Positions 51,469 to 60,048 of a stretch of 64,000 bases of DNA are shown in pieces. Made by a program: the position numbers and the translations under genes. The DNA is taken from positions 62,001 to 126,000 of the forward strand of contig DASZLX010000050.1 of assembly GCA_035552155.1 (NCBI GenBank). Reading direction: 5' to 3'. The notes under the pieces are model-generated. The model ran no database searches. It was not told the DNA's origin and saw only the letters and a program-made list of their open reading frames with translations. Origin of the DNA: DASXHY01 sp035552155 (GTDB taxonomy: Bacteria; Verrucomicrobiota; Verrucomicrobiia; Limisphaerales; DASXHY01). Numbering within the stretch: the stretch's first letter is position 1; the number at the start of each line of letters is the position of its first letter.

Positions 51469-52326
51469 TCAGGCCCGGTTCGGATCCCGTTCGAGCAGTG
51501 GCGCAAAAATATCCTGATCGGTATTGCCCATGCGCGGTCGCGGATCGCGCACGAGGAAGTCGTATCGGACTTTGCAAATCTGCCGGAACATCCGGTTGTA
51601 AAGGCGGGCCGCATTGCCTTTGCCCAGGCGATTGGCCGGACGGTTTTGATACGAAGGAATTGTGCCGGCCGGATTGACTCCCGCCTGGCGGCAGAGCCGA
51701 GGCAGAATTTCGTTCAATGCAAACTCGTACAGTTCCAAATCAAGGCGGTTATATTCCCGGGCGATTCCCCGCATCCGCTCGTCGCGGTCGAGCGAATCCT
51801 TAATTGCGTAATCCTTCGCGACCACTCTCCTTTGATAACTCAAATTCAGTTTCCACGGGCTGACGCCTTCCAGGACGCGCAACGACAGGTCAAATTTTTC
51901 CGTCAGCCCGACGAAAGAGCATTGTTCGAGAAAACGTTTGGCCTTGTCCAGGTCCCGTCCGCCGGCAATGAGCTTCACCTGGAGGTTTTCGAGATTCTCG
52001 CTGAGCTTGAGCGTTTCTTCGAAGCCCTTTTTGTTTCCGCCGTGTTGAACGCTGTATTGATAATGAGAAATGACACGCGCAACCGGCTCTCGCAGGAAAA
52101 TCGTGTAGAAGGCGTCGGCGATGGAAAGTTGCGGCGGATCGATGAGATTATGGCCCGTGAGACTGCGCATCCGGGGGAAAAATTTCCGGGCAAAACTCAG
52201 GTCCGCGCGCGTGAACGTGCTGCGATTGATCTGGTTGGCGTGGCAGTTGCAAATGCCGAAATTGTTTTCAAGGATGTCTCCAAAGGACGTTCCGCCCGTT
52301 TTTGGAATGTGTAGATTGACAATCAT
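51469..52326 (-). CDS. Sulfotransferase family protein
   Basis: The 285-residue product has the PAPS-binding 5' motif NLHIPKTGGTSFGDILENN (residues about 4-22) and the 3' motif FLREPVARVISHYQYS, both marks of carbohydrate sulfotransferases (Sulfotransfer_2-like). The remainder is helical with a YQRRVVAKDYAI segment. The ATG at 52326 is preferred; the upstream in-frame extension reads into the divergent ABC gene's leader. It predicts sulfated surface sugars or lipids. Acceptor unknown. Confidence 0.82.
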   Translation of the reverse strand: MIVNLHIPKTGGTSFGDILENNFGICNCHANQINRSTFTRADLSFARKFFPRMRSLTGHNLIDPPQLSIADAFYTIFLREPVARVISHYQYSVQHGGNKKGFEETLKLSENLENLQVKLIAGGRDLDKAKRFLEQCSFVGLTEKFDLSLRVLEGVSPWKLNLSYQRRVVAKDYAIKDSLDRDERMRGIAREYNRLDLELYEFALNEILPRLCRQAGVNPAGTIPSYQNRPANRLGKGNAARLYNRMFRQICKVRYDFLVRDPRPRMGNTDQDIFAPLLERDPNRA

Positions 52327-52525
52327 CTCATGAAAACCGCGCGATAATATCGGCCAAGAGGGTGTTTTACGTCGATGAAAAAAAGATGGGTGAATGCGAC
52401 GCTTGCGGAGCCAGGGCGCGGGATTAACTCTCATTTTCCAGCCGGTTATTGCCCTGCGTCATATGGTGTGCGGGGTTCGAAAAACTCGCTTTCATCGAAA
52501 TGGCTGCCGACATAAGCTGCGCGGG

Positions 52526-54406
52526 ATGATTTCATTCCTGCGCCGGCTCTGGTCTTACGTAAAGCCCTACAAGGCGCGGCTCATGATGGGTCTGGCCTGT
52601 GGGATTCTTTACGCGTTCACCAACGTCGCTCTCATCGGCGTCGTGCGCCTCGTGATCAACGTGGTTTTCCACCAGGACCTGGCGAGCTCCATCGACCACG
52701 AGACAGCTAAAGCCGGCCCTCTGCACGACTTCATCAAACACGTGTCGGAATATGTAATGGCGCATCTGCCTAAAATTCCATCGCCCTCCACACGCACCGG
52801 CATGGCCCTGCTGGTTTCCCTCATCCCGGTGGTGATGTTCCTGCGAAGCCTGTTCGGCTATTTGAATGCTTATTTGATGACCTGGGCCTCCGCCCACACG
52901 ATTGCCGATTTGCGCTCAAAACTGTTCGATCATTTGCAAAACCTTCCGTTGAGCTTTTTCAGCCAGGCAAACACGGGTGACCTGATTTCGCGCATCACCA
53001 GCGACACGCAAACCATTCAAGGCATTTTGAATAATGCCATCAGCACCAGCATTCGCGACCCGCTCACCGTGGCGGCCATGCTGATCTATAATTTTTACCA
53101 ATATCGCGAACTCACACTGCTTTCCATGATCGTGTTGCCGGTCTGCGTGGTGCCAATTTCCATCTATAGCCGGAAAGTCCGCAAATCCGCGAAGGCGCTG
53201 CAAACGCATGCGGCCGAACTTTCCAAATTGATGCACGAATCGTTCACCGGAAACCGCGTCGTCAAGGCCTATAACCTGGAAGACACCATGCTCGCGCAAT
53301 TCCGCGAAACGACCAAAAAATATGTCGGCCACATCATGCGCGTGGTGCGGGCAAATGAAATTCCCGGCAGCGCGATGGAATTTTTCGGCTCCATCGGCAT
53401 CGCTGCCGTGATCTATTACGTGTCCGGCACGGATATGAAGCCGGGCGACCTCCTGTCTTTCGTGGGCAGCATTTACGTCATGTATGCGCCGATTAAAAAC
53501 GTTACCCGGCTCTACAATCAGCTTCACCAGGCTGAGGCTGCCAGCGCCCGCGTGTTCGAGTTGCTGGCAGTTGAAAACAACATTGTCGATCCGGCCAACC
53601 CGGTGCCGCTCAAAGCCGCGGGCGTAGATGTTTGTTTTGAAAACATTGAATTTTGCTACGGCGAAAAAGCAGTGCTGCGCAATATCAATCTCACCGTCAA
53701 GACCGGCCAGTTGGTCGCGCTCGTGGGCCTCAGCGGCTCCGGCAAGACCACGCTCGCCAACCTCCTCCCGCGCTTTTACGACCCGCAACGCGGACGGGTG
53801 CTTATCGGCGCAACGAACATTCGCGATGTCTCCGTCAAAGAACTTCGCCGCCAGATCGCCATCGTCACGCAGGACACGATTTTGTTTCATGATACCTTCC
53901 GAAACAACATCGCCGCCGGCAGCCCGGGCGCGACCGATGCTGAAATCGAGGCCGCCGCGCGCGCAGCCAATGCCCACCAGTTCATTCTCGATAAACCTGA
54001 GGGTTACAACACGATCATCGGAGAAAAAGGCGCGGTGATCTCCGGCGGCCAACGCCAGCGTACCTCCATCGCGCGCGCCATCCTGAAGGACGCGCCCATT
54101 TTGATTCTCGACGAAGCGACCAACGCCCTCGACGCGGAATCCGAGCGCGTAGTGCAGGAGGAATTGGAGAAATTGATGAAAGGCCGCACCACCATCTGCA
54201 TCGCCCACCGGCTTTCGACGATCCAAAAAGCGGACCTCATTGTGGTGTTGAAAGAAGGACAGATTGTCGAAACCGGCACCCACGCGCAACTTATGCAGCG
54301 CGGCGGTGATTACTGGAGATTGTATGAGATTCAATTCAGGACTGAAAAACGGGAAGCGCCGCCGGACGCGTCTCCCCCTGGCCCGCCGATCGCGAATGAC
54401 GAATGA
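52526..54406 (+). CDS. MsbA-like ABC exporter (fused TMD-NBD)
   Basis: The 626-residue half-transporter has six spans in the first 330 residues (for example MGLACGILYAFTNVALIGVV) with the MsbA-like segment LRSKLFDHLQNLPLSFFSQ. The ATPase domain has Walker A LVGLSGSGKTT near residue 405, the signature ISGGQRQR, Walker B ILILDEAT and the switch CIAHRLST. This fits MsbA-type flippases of lipid A-core or other lipid-linked glycans. The ATG at 52526 has GCGGG upstream; earlier in-frame starts add basic sequence. The C-terminal 20 residues are Pro-rich. Confidence 0.87.
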   Translation: MISFLRRLWSYVKPYKARLMMGLACGILYAFTNVALIGVVRLVINVVFHQDLASSIDHETAKAGPLHDFIKHVSEYVMAHLPKIPSPSTRTGMALLVSLIPVVMFLRSLFGYLNAYLMTWASAHTIADLRSKLFDHLQNLPLSFFSQANTGDLISRITSDTQTIQGILNNAISTSIRDPLTVAAMLIYNFYQYRELTLLSMIVLPVCVVPISIYSRKVRKSAKALQTHAAELSKLMHESFTGNRVVKAYNLEDTMLAQFRETTKKYVGHIMRVVRANEIPGSAMEFFGSIGIAAVIYYVSGTDMKPGDLLSFVGSIYVMYAPIKNVTRLYNQLHQAEAASARVFELLAVENNIVDPANPVPLKAAGVDVCFENIEFCYGEKAVLRNINLTVKTGQLVALVGLSGSGKTTLANLLPRFYDPQRGRVLIGATNIRDVSVKELRRQIAIVTQDTILFHDTFRNNIAAGSPGATDAEIEAAARAANAHQFILDKPEGYNTIIGEKGAVISGGQRQRTSIARAILKDAPILILDEATNALDAESERVVQEELEKLMKGRTTICIAHRLSTIQKADLIVVLKEGQIVETGTHAQLMQRGGDYWRLYEIQFRTEKREAPPDASPPGPPIANDE

Positions 54407-54500
54407 CAAATGGCTAATCGCTGAACTTCAATTCGAATTGGCAGCCTCCCCGAATTCGAGTTGCTTTGCGGGGAAAATTTAAGAAATATCCTATGATAGT

Positions 54501-55187
54501 ATGCGTTCGAAGATTTTGATAACGATAGTAGTCCTCGCCGCTATCGTCGGGATTGGCGTGGGGGTGGGCTTTTTCGCGGGCCGCTCGCCAGCGAATTCGC
54601 CGCCGCTGACCACGTCAGATTCTTCCGATAACGGCACGCGCGTCGCCGTCGCCCCGCTGGATACGAAACCTGCGCCTTCGCAGAATCCTGTGGAGATAAA
54701 ACCGGTTGCTCCCATTGAGCCAATTCCCATAATGCAATCCAGCAACATCGCTTTGGCTTCGACCAATTCGGATTCTGAAACCAATTGGGAGGATAAAATC
54801 GACGACATTATCGGCTCGGACGACGCCGACACGAACAAAGTGAAGCAGCTCTTCGCGTTATTTCCCAAGTTGCCGCCCGATGGCCAGGAGGAAGTTGCAC
54901 AACACCTCTCGAATCTCGTCGATGATGAGGATTACGCGCCGCTCGGCGATTTGTTGAAGAATGCAAAATTGCCCGAAGGCGTGCTGGACGAACTGCTCGC
55001 CGACGTGCTCAACCGGCCGAACAATTTGAAACTCCCGCTGCTGTTGGACGTAGCGAGCGATCCCGATCACGCCAAAAAAGATGAAGCCAAGGATCTGCTG
55101 GAGTTATATCTGGGCGACGATTACGGTTCCGATTGGAATTCCTGGGGCCAGCACCTGACCAATTGGCTGCAGCAGAATCCGGATTGA
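54501..55187 (+). CDS. Single-span protein with helical outer domain
   Basis: The 228-residue product has an N-terminal span (ILITIVVLAAIVGIGVGVGF), a Pro/Ser/Thr linker, then an acidic helical domain (NKVKQLFALFPKLPPDGQEE, VAQHLSNLVDDEDYAPLGDL, LKLPLLLDVASDPDHAKKDE) resembling weak HEAT-like repeats. Layout is like the protein at 49507-50466. Very acidic overall. Function unknown. Confidence 0.68.
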   Translation: MRSKILITIVVLAAIVGIGVGVGFFAGRSPANSPPLTTSDSSDNGTRVAVAPLDTKPAPSQNPVEIKPVAPIEPIPIMQSSNIALASTNSDSETNWEDKIDDIIGSDDADTNKVKQLFALFPKLPPDGQEEVAQHLSNLVDDEDYAPLGDLLKNAKLPEGVLDELLADVLNRPNNLKLPLLLDVASDPDHAKKDEAKDLLELYLGDDYGSDWNSWGQHLTNWLQQNPD

Positions 55188-55231
55188 AGAGGCAGACTAT
55201 TTTGCACGTCGGTTTGTGGGATATTAAACAC

Positions 55232-55247
55232 GCGGAATGAATTCCGC
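55232..55247. repeat. GCGGAATGAATTCC-type repeat copy 2
   Basis: GCGGAATGAATTCCGC is a perfect palindrome (7-nt arms, 2-nt centre) upstream of dnaE, followed by GCTCCGC. It matches the copy at 50478-50495. Confidence 0.55.
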
Positions 55248-55316
55248 GCTCCGCAACCTTCGATTGTGAGCAACCCATCCTTGCACGCTCTCACATTGCG
55301 GGAGTAATTTGTCTTC

Positions 55317-58300
55317 ATGTCGCACGCGGATTTTGTTCATCTTCACCTGCACACCGAGTTTTCGCTGCTCGATGGCGCTTGCCGGCTCGACCGGCTGGTG
55401 GAGAAGGCCCATGAACTGAAATTTCCGGCGCTCGCCATCACCGACCATGGCGCGATGTACGGCGCGATTGATTTTTACAAGACGGCGCGCGACAAGGGCA
55501 TCAAACCCATCATCGGCTGCGAGGTGTATGTGGCGCCTGGCTCGCGGCTGGAAAAGAAACAGGGCAGCGGCGGCACGCGCGATATTTATCATCACCTGGG
55601 CCTGCTCGCGAAGGATGAGATCGGCTATAAAAATCTCATCAAGCTGACCACCGCCGCGCATCTGGAGGGCTATTATTACAAGCCGCGTATCGACAAGGAA
55701 ATCCTCGCTGCGCACAGTGAAGGGCTCATCGCGCTATCCGGCTGCATCGCGAGCGAGATCCCGGATCTAATCCTGAAAGACCAGCTTCAAAAAGCGCGCG
55801 AAGCTGTTGATTGGTTCAAGCAAACGCTCGGCCCTGAGAATTTTTTCCTCGAGCTGCAGAATCATGGGATGGCGGACCAGGCCAGGGTCAACAAGCAGTT
55901 GATTGCTTTTGCGAAGGATTTCGACCTGAAACTCGTCGCCACCAACGATGTCCATTACGTCAACAAAAGCGATTCGCACGCGCACGATTGCCTAGTGTGC
56001 ATCGGCACGCAGGATTTGCTGAGCAATCCCAAGCGGATGGGGGCGAGCTATGCGGCGGAACAATTTTATCTGCGCTCATCCGAGGAAATGAAAGCGCGCT
56101 TCGCCGAGGTGCCGGAGGCGGTGAAGAACACGCTCGAGGTCGCGGAAAAGTGCAACCTGGAAATCGAATTTGGCAAGCTGCATTACCCGGTGTTTCATCC
56201 GCCGGAACATTTCACGCGCGAAGGTTTTTTACGCCAATGGCTCGCGGAAGGCTTGTTCCGCCGTTACACGCTTCACGCGCGCGCCGAAGGAGAGGAATTT
56301 ATCGTCGAAGGCATCGACGACCCGAAACGGTTGCCCACTTATACTGTAGGACAGGCTTCCAGTCTGTCGCCAATTTCCAGTCCTGAAAAAAATGGAGACA
56401 CGCAGGAGGCCTCTCCTACGATGGATGACCCTGCCGTCGCCGCAGCCATCAAAGTGGTTATTGATCGCCTGCAACGGGAGCTGGACGTCATCGAGAAAAC
56501 CGGCTTCATCAGCTACTTCCTCATCGTCGGCGATTTCATCCGCAAAGGGCGCGAGATGGGTGTGGCGTGCGTGGCGCGCGGTTCGGCCGCCGGCTCGCTC
56601 GTCACTTACCTGCTCGAAATCGCAAACGTGGACCCGATTCGCTACGGACTGCTTTTCGAGCGGTTCCTGAATCCCGAGCGCGTCAACCCGCCGGATATCG
56701 ACATCGATTTCGCCGATGACCGCCGGGCCGACGTCATCGAATATGTGCGCGGCAAATATGGTCGCGAGGCTGTCGCGCAAATTATCACCTTCGGCACCAT
56801 GGGCGCCAAGTCCGTCGTGCGCGACGTGGGCCGCGTGATGGGCCTGAACTACAGCGAATGCGATCGTCTGGCGAAGATGATTCCCTTCGATCTGAAGATG
56901 GACTTGACCAAGGCGCTCAAACAATCGCCCGAGCTCAAGGAAGCCTACGAGACTGAGGAAGCCACGCGCGAGCTGATTGATACGGCTTTCGTGCTCGAAG
57001 ACCTCACGCGCAACGCCAGCGTGCACGCCGCCGGCGTTGTTATTGGCGATCAGCCGCTGGTAAACCTGCTGCCGCTCAAGCAGGACGAGGACGGAACCAT
57101 CGTCACGCAATACGCGATGAACCCCGTCGGCGATCTCGGCCTGTTGAAAATGGATTTTCTCGGGCTGAAAACGTTGACCGTCATTCGCAACACTTGCGAG
57201 ATGGTGAAGCGCACGCGGGGAATCGAGGTGCCCATCGACACCCTGCCGCTCGATGACGCCAAAACCTACGATTTGTTGAACAAGGCGAACACACTGGGCG
57301 TGTTCCAGTTGGAATCGGGTGGCATGCGCGATTTGTGCCGCAAATTCCAGATCAGTTCCGTCGAGCACATCACCGCGCTGGTGGCGCTGTATCGGCCGGG
57401 GCCGATGGACCTGATTCCTGAATTCATCAAGCGCCGCCATGGTGAAGTGAAGATTGAATACGAGCATCCGTTGCTCGAGCCCATCGCGCGCGAGACCTAC
57501 GGCATTTTGATTTACCAGGAGCAGGTGATGCAGGCCGCGCAGGTGCTGGCGGGTTTCACGCTCGGCGGCGCGGATTTGCTGCGTCGCGCCATGGGTAAGA
57601 AAAAAGTCGAGGAAATGGTGAAGCAGCGCGCGGCTTTCGTTAAAGGCTGCAAGGAGAAAAACCACATCCCGGACGGCAAGGCCAACCAGATTTTTGATTT
57701 GCTGGAAAAATTCGCGGGTTACGGCTTTAACAAATCGCATGCCGCCGCCTATGCCATCGTGGCCTATCAGACGGCGTATTTGAAGGCCAATTACCCGGTG
57801 GAATTCTTCTGTGCCATGATGACGAACGACATGGGGGACACCGCCAAGTTGAGCCAGTATATCAACGAAGCGCGCTCGTTCGGCATCGAAGTGCTGGGGC
57901 CGGATGTGAACGAAAGCCAGATGTATTTTGCGCCGGCGCCGAACATTTTAAAAACTCCTGTTTCAGAAAAAAATGGAGACAAGCAGGATAACCAAGCCAT
58001 CCGCTTCGGCCTGGCAGCCATCAAGGGCGTGGGCGAAGTTGCCGTCCAGGCAATTTTGAAAGCGCGGGACGAAGGTGGGAAATTCAAGACGCTCGCCGAT
58101 ATGTGCGAGCGCGTGGATGGCCGCACAGTGACGCGGAAAATCCTCGAAGGCCTGATCAAATCCGGCGCGTGCGATTGTTTCGGCCAGACGCGGGCCACGC
58201 TCTTCGCGCAGATTGAGCGCACGCTGGCGCGGGCCGCGAGCATCATTTCGGACCGGCAGCGGGGGCAGGATTCTTTATTCGGCGCATTGGAGGACAAAGC

Positions 58301-59054
58301 CTCTCCGATGCCGACCGCGGCCCGTGATCTGCCCGAATGGCCGCAACACGAACTGCTTGCACACGAGAAGGAGTTGCTCGGATTTTACGTGACCGGTCAT
58401 CCGTTGACGCCGTACGCGCCGATTTTGCAGAAATACGCCCTGGCGAACACTGCGGGGTTGGCGCAGTTGCAAAACCGCGCGCTCACGCGCATCGGCGGAT
58501 TGATCGCCGCCGTGCAAAGCGGTATCTCAAAAAAAAGCGGGAAACCCTATGCCATGGTCACGCTCGAAGATTTGGAAGGCTCGGTCCAAATCCTCTGCAT
58601 GAACGAAAATTACGACAAATACCGGGAGTTGCTGGTCACAAACAAAGCGATTCTTGTCATTGGCGAAGTGAATACCGGCGAGGAGCGTCCGAAAATTTTC
58701 CCGCAGGAAATCATGCCGCTGGAGGATGCGCCGCGAAAATTTACCCGGCAGGTTCATCTGCGCTTGCACACCTCGCATATCAAACCCGAGCACATTGAAT
58801 CGATGCGGGAGTTGATCGCGGCGCATTTGGGCAAATGCCCGTTGTTTCTGTGCTTCCTAAAGCCGACGGGAGAAGTGGTTTTTATGGAGACACACGAGAA
58901 ATTTTTCGTGGCTCCTTCGCGCGAATTGCAACAGGCGGCTGACGATCTTTTCGGCGAGGAAACCTATTATGCCAAGGTGGATACCACGCTGCCAGAGCGG
59001 GTGCAGCGCCGTTGGGAGAAAAAGCCTGGGGGAGATGAAAAAAACGGTAATTGA
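55317..59054 (+). CDS. dnaE: DNA polymerase III alpha subunit with two in-frame palindromic inserts
   Basis: The catalytic subunit of the replicative polymerase, 1245 aa. The PHP domain opens with VHLHLHTEFSLLDG (His ligands from His10) and DHGAMYGAIDFY. The polymerase active site is PPDIDIDFADDRR near residue 460. FNKSHAAAYAIVAYQTAYLK follows, then a helix-hairpin-helix and a C-terminal OB domain (RIGGLIAAVQSGISKKSG). Two palindromic elements add residues about 344-368 (between PHP and palm) and about 880-892, both apparently in surface loops. All catalytic residues are intact. It stands alone in this window. Confidence 0.97.
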   Translation: MSHADFVHLHLHTEFSLLDGACRLDRLVEKAHELKFPALAITDHGAMYGAIDFYKTARDKGIKPIIGCEVYVAPGSRLEKKQGSGGTRDIYHHLGLLAKDEIGYKNLIKLTTAAHLEGYYYKPRIDKEILAAHSEGLIALSGCIASEIPDLILKDQLQKAREAVDWFKQTLGPENFFLELQNHGMADQARVNKQLIAFAKDFDLKLVATNDVHYVNKSDSHAHDCLVCIGTQDLLSNPKRMGASYAAEQFYLRSSEEMKARFAEVPEAVKNTLEVAEKCNLEIEFGKLHYPVFHPPEHFTREGFLRQWLAEGLFRRYTLHARAEGEEFIVEGIDDPKRLPTYTVGQASSLSPISSPEKNGDTQEASPTMDDPAVAAAIKVVIDRLQRELDVIEKTGFISYFLIVGDFIRKGREMGVACVARGSAAGSLVTYLLEIANVDPIRYGLLFERFLNPERVNPPDIDIDFADDRRADVIEYVRGKYGREAVAQIITFGTMGAKSVVRDVGRVMGLNYSECDRLAKMIPFDLKMDLTKALKQSPELKEAYETEEATRELIDTAFVLEDLTRNASVHAAGVVIGDQPLVNLLPLKQDEDGTIVTQYAMNPVGDLGLLKMDFLGLKTLTVIRNTCEMVKRTRGIEVPIDTLPLDDAKTYDLLNKANTLGVFQLESGGMRDLCRKFQISSVEHITALVALYRPGPMDLIPEFIKRRHGEVKIEYEHPLLEPIARETYGILIYQEQVMQAAQVLAGFTLGGADLLRRAMGKKKVEEMVKQRAAFVKGCKEKNHIPDGKANQIFDLLEKFAGYGFNKSHAAAYAIVAYQTAYLKANYPVEFFCAMMTNDMGDTAKLSQYINEARSFGIEVLGPDVNESQMYFAPAPNILKTPVSEKNGDKQDNQAIRFGLAAIKGVGEVAVQAILKARDEGGKFKTLADMCERVDGRTVTRKILEGLIKSGACDCFGQTRATLFAQIERTLARAASIISDRQRGQDSLFGALEDKASPMPTAARDLPEWPQHELLAHEKELLGFYVTGHPLTPYAPILQKYALANTAGLAQLQNRALTRIGGLIAAVQSGISKKSGKPYAMVTLEDLEGSVQILCMNENYDKYRELLVTNKAILVIGEVNTGEERPKIFPQEIMPLEDAPRKFTRQVHLRLHTSHIKPEHIESMRELIAAHLGKCPLFLCFLKPTGEVVFMETHEKFFVAPSRELQQAADDLFGEETYYAKVDTTLPERVQRRWEKKPGGDEKNGN
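56346..56419. repeat. Palindromic element inserted in dnaE (copy 1)
   Basis: GTAGGACAGGCTTCCAG at 56346-56362 pairs with the reverse complement of the right end (CTCTCCTAC at 56411-56419 and further inward), 18 of 23 positions. The element is 74 nt and adds about 25 codons, reading VGQASSLSPISS and so on. The core AAAAAAATGGAGACA is shared with copy 2. Confidence 0.85.
57954..57989. repeat. Palindromic element inserted in dnaE (copy 2)
   Basis: A shorter element with CTCCTGTTTC at the left and GAGACAAGCAGGAT at the right flanks an AGAAAAAAATG centre. It shares AAAAAAATGGAGACA plus GCAGGA with copy 1. It adds about 12 codons (TPVSEKNGDKQD) to dnaE in frame. Confidence 0.7.
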
Positions 59055-59111
59055 AGGCCTTTTGTCTTTCCCGGTCTCTTCTCCGCGTCTCTGCGGTTTA
59101 GAAATCCGGGC

Positions 59112-59156
59112 AAAAAAAACCGGGCTAGTCGATCAGGGGGTGACCGAAAAGCCCGG
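59112..59156 (-). terminator. Minus-strand intrinsic terminator
   Basis: CCGGGCT (59120-59126) pairs with AGCCCGG (59150-59156). Read on the minus strand, the hairpin is followed directly by eight T residues (the A8 tract at 59112-59119). No minus-strand protein gene lies upstream, so it may end a small RNA. On the plus strand it could also reduce read-through from dnaE. Confidence 0.6.
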
Positions 59157-59582
59157 GGAATTTTCGAATTTAGTACTGAGTGGGATAACGGAGTACATCG
59201 GCCCTGACGAGTACTAATTGCCAGGACCGAAATTCTAAACTGCAAAAATCAAAGAACGCATCCCACAAACTTATTGGGTCTTGAGTATTAGACCACCGTG
59301 CAGGCGTTCTGTCAAAGGGGCGGGACCAAGTATTAATCCGGATTCATTGTGGAATAAGCAAATGCGTTTGTCTTCGTTGAGTGACATATGCCGGCGTCGC
59401 GGCGTTGGCTGAAGGCCATTCCAACCGAGCTGATTTTGCGAATACCCGAATGAACCATATCGCTGTCCGCTGGGTGCTGGCACAACTCGGGTCTCAACCT
59501 GGAGATGCCCGTCATTGGGAATCGCTACCACGGAAAAAATTATAATTTAAAGTTATATTCAAAAGTTTTTTGCACATTCCTG

Positions 59583-59610
59583 TTTACAGGTGCCGACTGG
59601 TTGTTAGTAT
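59583..59610 (+). promoter_or_regulatory. Candidate sigma-70 promoter of glnB with overlapping palindrome
   Basis: -35 TTTACA (59583-59588) and -10 TAGTAT (59605-59610) are 16 nt apart, predicting a start near 59617 and a short leader before ATG 59640. The perfect palindrome CCTGTTTACAGG (59579-59590) overlaps the -35, a possible operator. No sigma-54 site was found. Confidence 0.4.
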
Positions 59611-59639
59611 CCGCCTCTGCGACTGCCAGCGAGCGAGCC

Positions 59640-59978
59640 ATGAAAAAAATCGAAGCCATCATCAAGCCGTTCAAACTGGAAGACGTCAAGGAAGCCCTGG
59701 CCGGCCTCGGTGTGGAAGGAATGACCGTGTCAGAAGTAAAAGGCTTCGGGAGGCAAAAGGGTCACACTGAAATTTACCGCGGAAGCGAATACACCGTCGA
59801 TTTTTTACCGAAACTGAAGATCGAGGTTGTGCTCGCCGACGCCAACGCCCAGCCCGCCGTGGAGGCGATTGTTCGCGCGGCTAAGACCGGCAAGATCGGC
59901 GACGGAAAAGTTTTTGTGAGTTCCATTGAAAATGCGGTTCGCATTCGCACCGAAGAAACTGGCGAACAGGCCGTTTGA
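59640..59978 (+). CDS. glnB: Nitrogen regulatory protein P-II
   Basis: This 112-residue trimeric signal protein senses 2-oxoglutarate, ATP/ADP and (through GlnD) glutamine. The ATG at 59640 opens the classical MKKIEAIIKPFKLEDVKEAL; a longer frame from 59505 is rejected. The T-loop GFGRQKGHTEIYRGSEYTVD carries Tyr51, the uridylylation site, so GlnD-type control is possible. The second signature (GKIGDGKVFVSSIENAVRIR) is intact. It lies 70 nt before glnA, a common arrangement, and probably modulates glutamine synthetase through adenylyltransferase or directly. Confidence 0.96.
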   Translation: MKKIEAIIKPFKLEDVKEALAGLGVEGMTVSEVKGFGRQKGHTEIYRGSEYTVDFLPKLKIEVVLADANAQPAVEAIVRAAKTGKIGDGKVFVSSIENAVRIRTEETGEQAV

Positions 59979-60048
59979 TTTGTCCCTTTCGAAACGAAAT
60001 TTCGGGAGGGGTGTTTAAAGTAAACGCACCAAGAGAAAGCGGAATTCA

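Larger units (their letters stand above)
59055..59639. other. Long gene-free stretch between dnaE and glnB
   Basis: These 585 nt hold no convincing protein gene. They contain a minus-strand terminator-like hairpin (59112-59156), a short stretch recalling the 3' end of 23S rRNA (near 59210-59224) and the glnB promoter (59583-59610). Frames here (for example minus 59271-59531) lack family resemblance and good starts. A non-coding RNA is the most attractive explanation. Confidence 0.6.

Noticed and set aside
52916..54409. Long open frame opposite the MsbA-like gene
   Set aside because: The ABC transporter has all family motifs; the opposite frame shows none and follows its codon bias.
56229..57740. 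503-codon minus-strand frame inside dnaE
   Set aside because: A shadow of dnaE; no protein-family pattern, high His/Arg content.
59478..59496. TGGCAC string before glnB as a sigma-54 promoter
   Set aside because: The required TTGC element at the right spacing is missing.
59271..59531. 86-codon minus-strand frame upstream of glnB
   Set aside because: No family resemblance, no ribosome site; a non-coding RNA explains the nearby terminator equally well.
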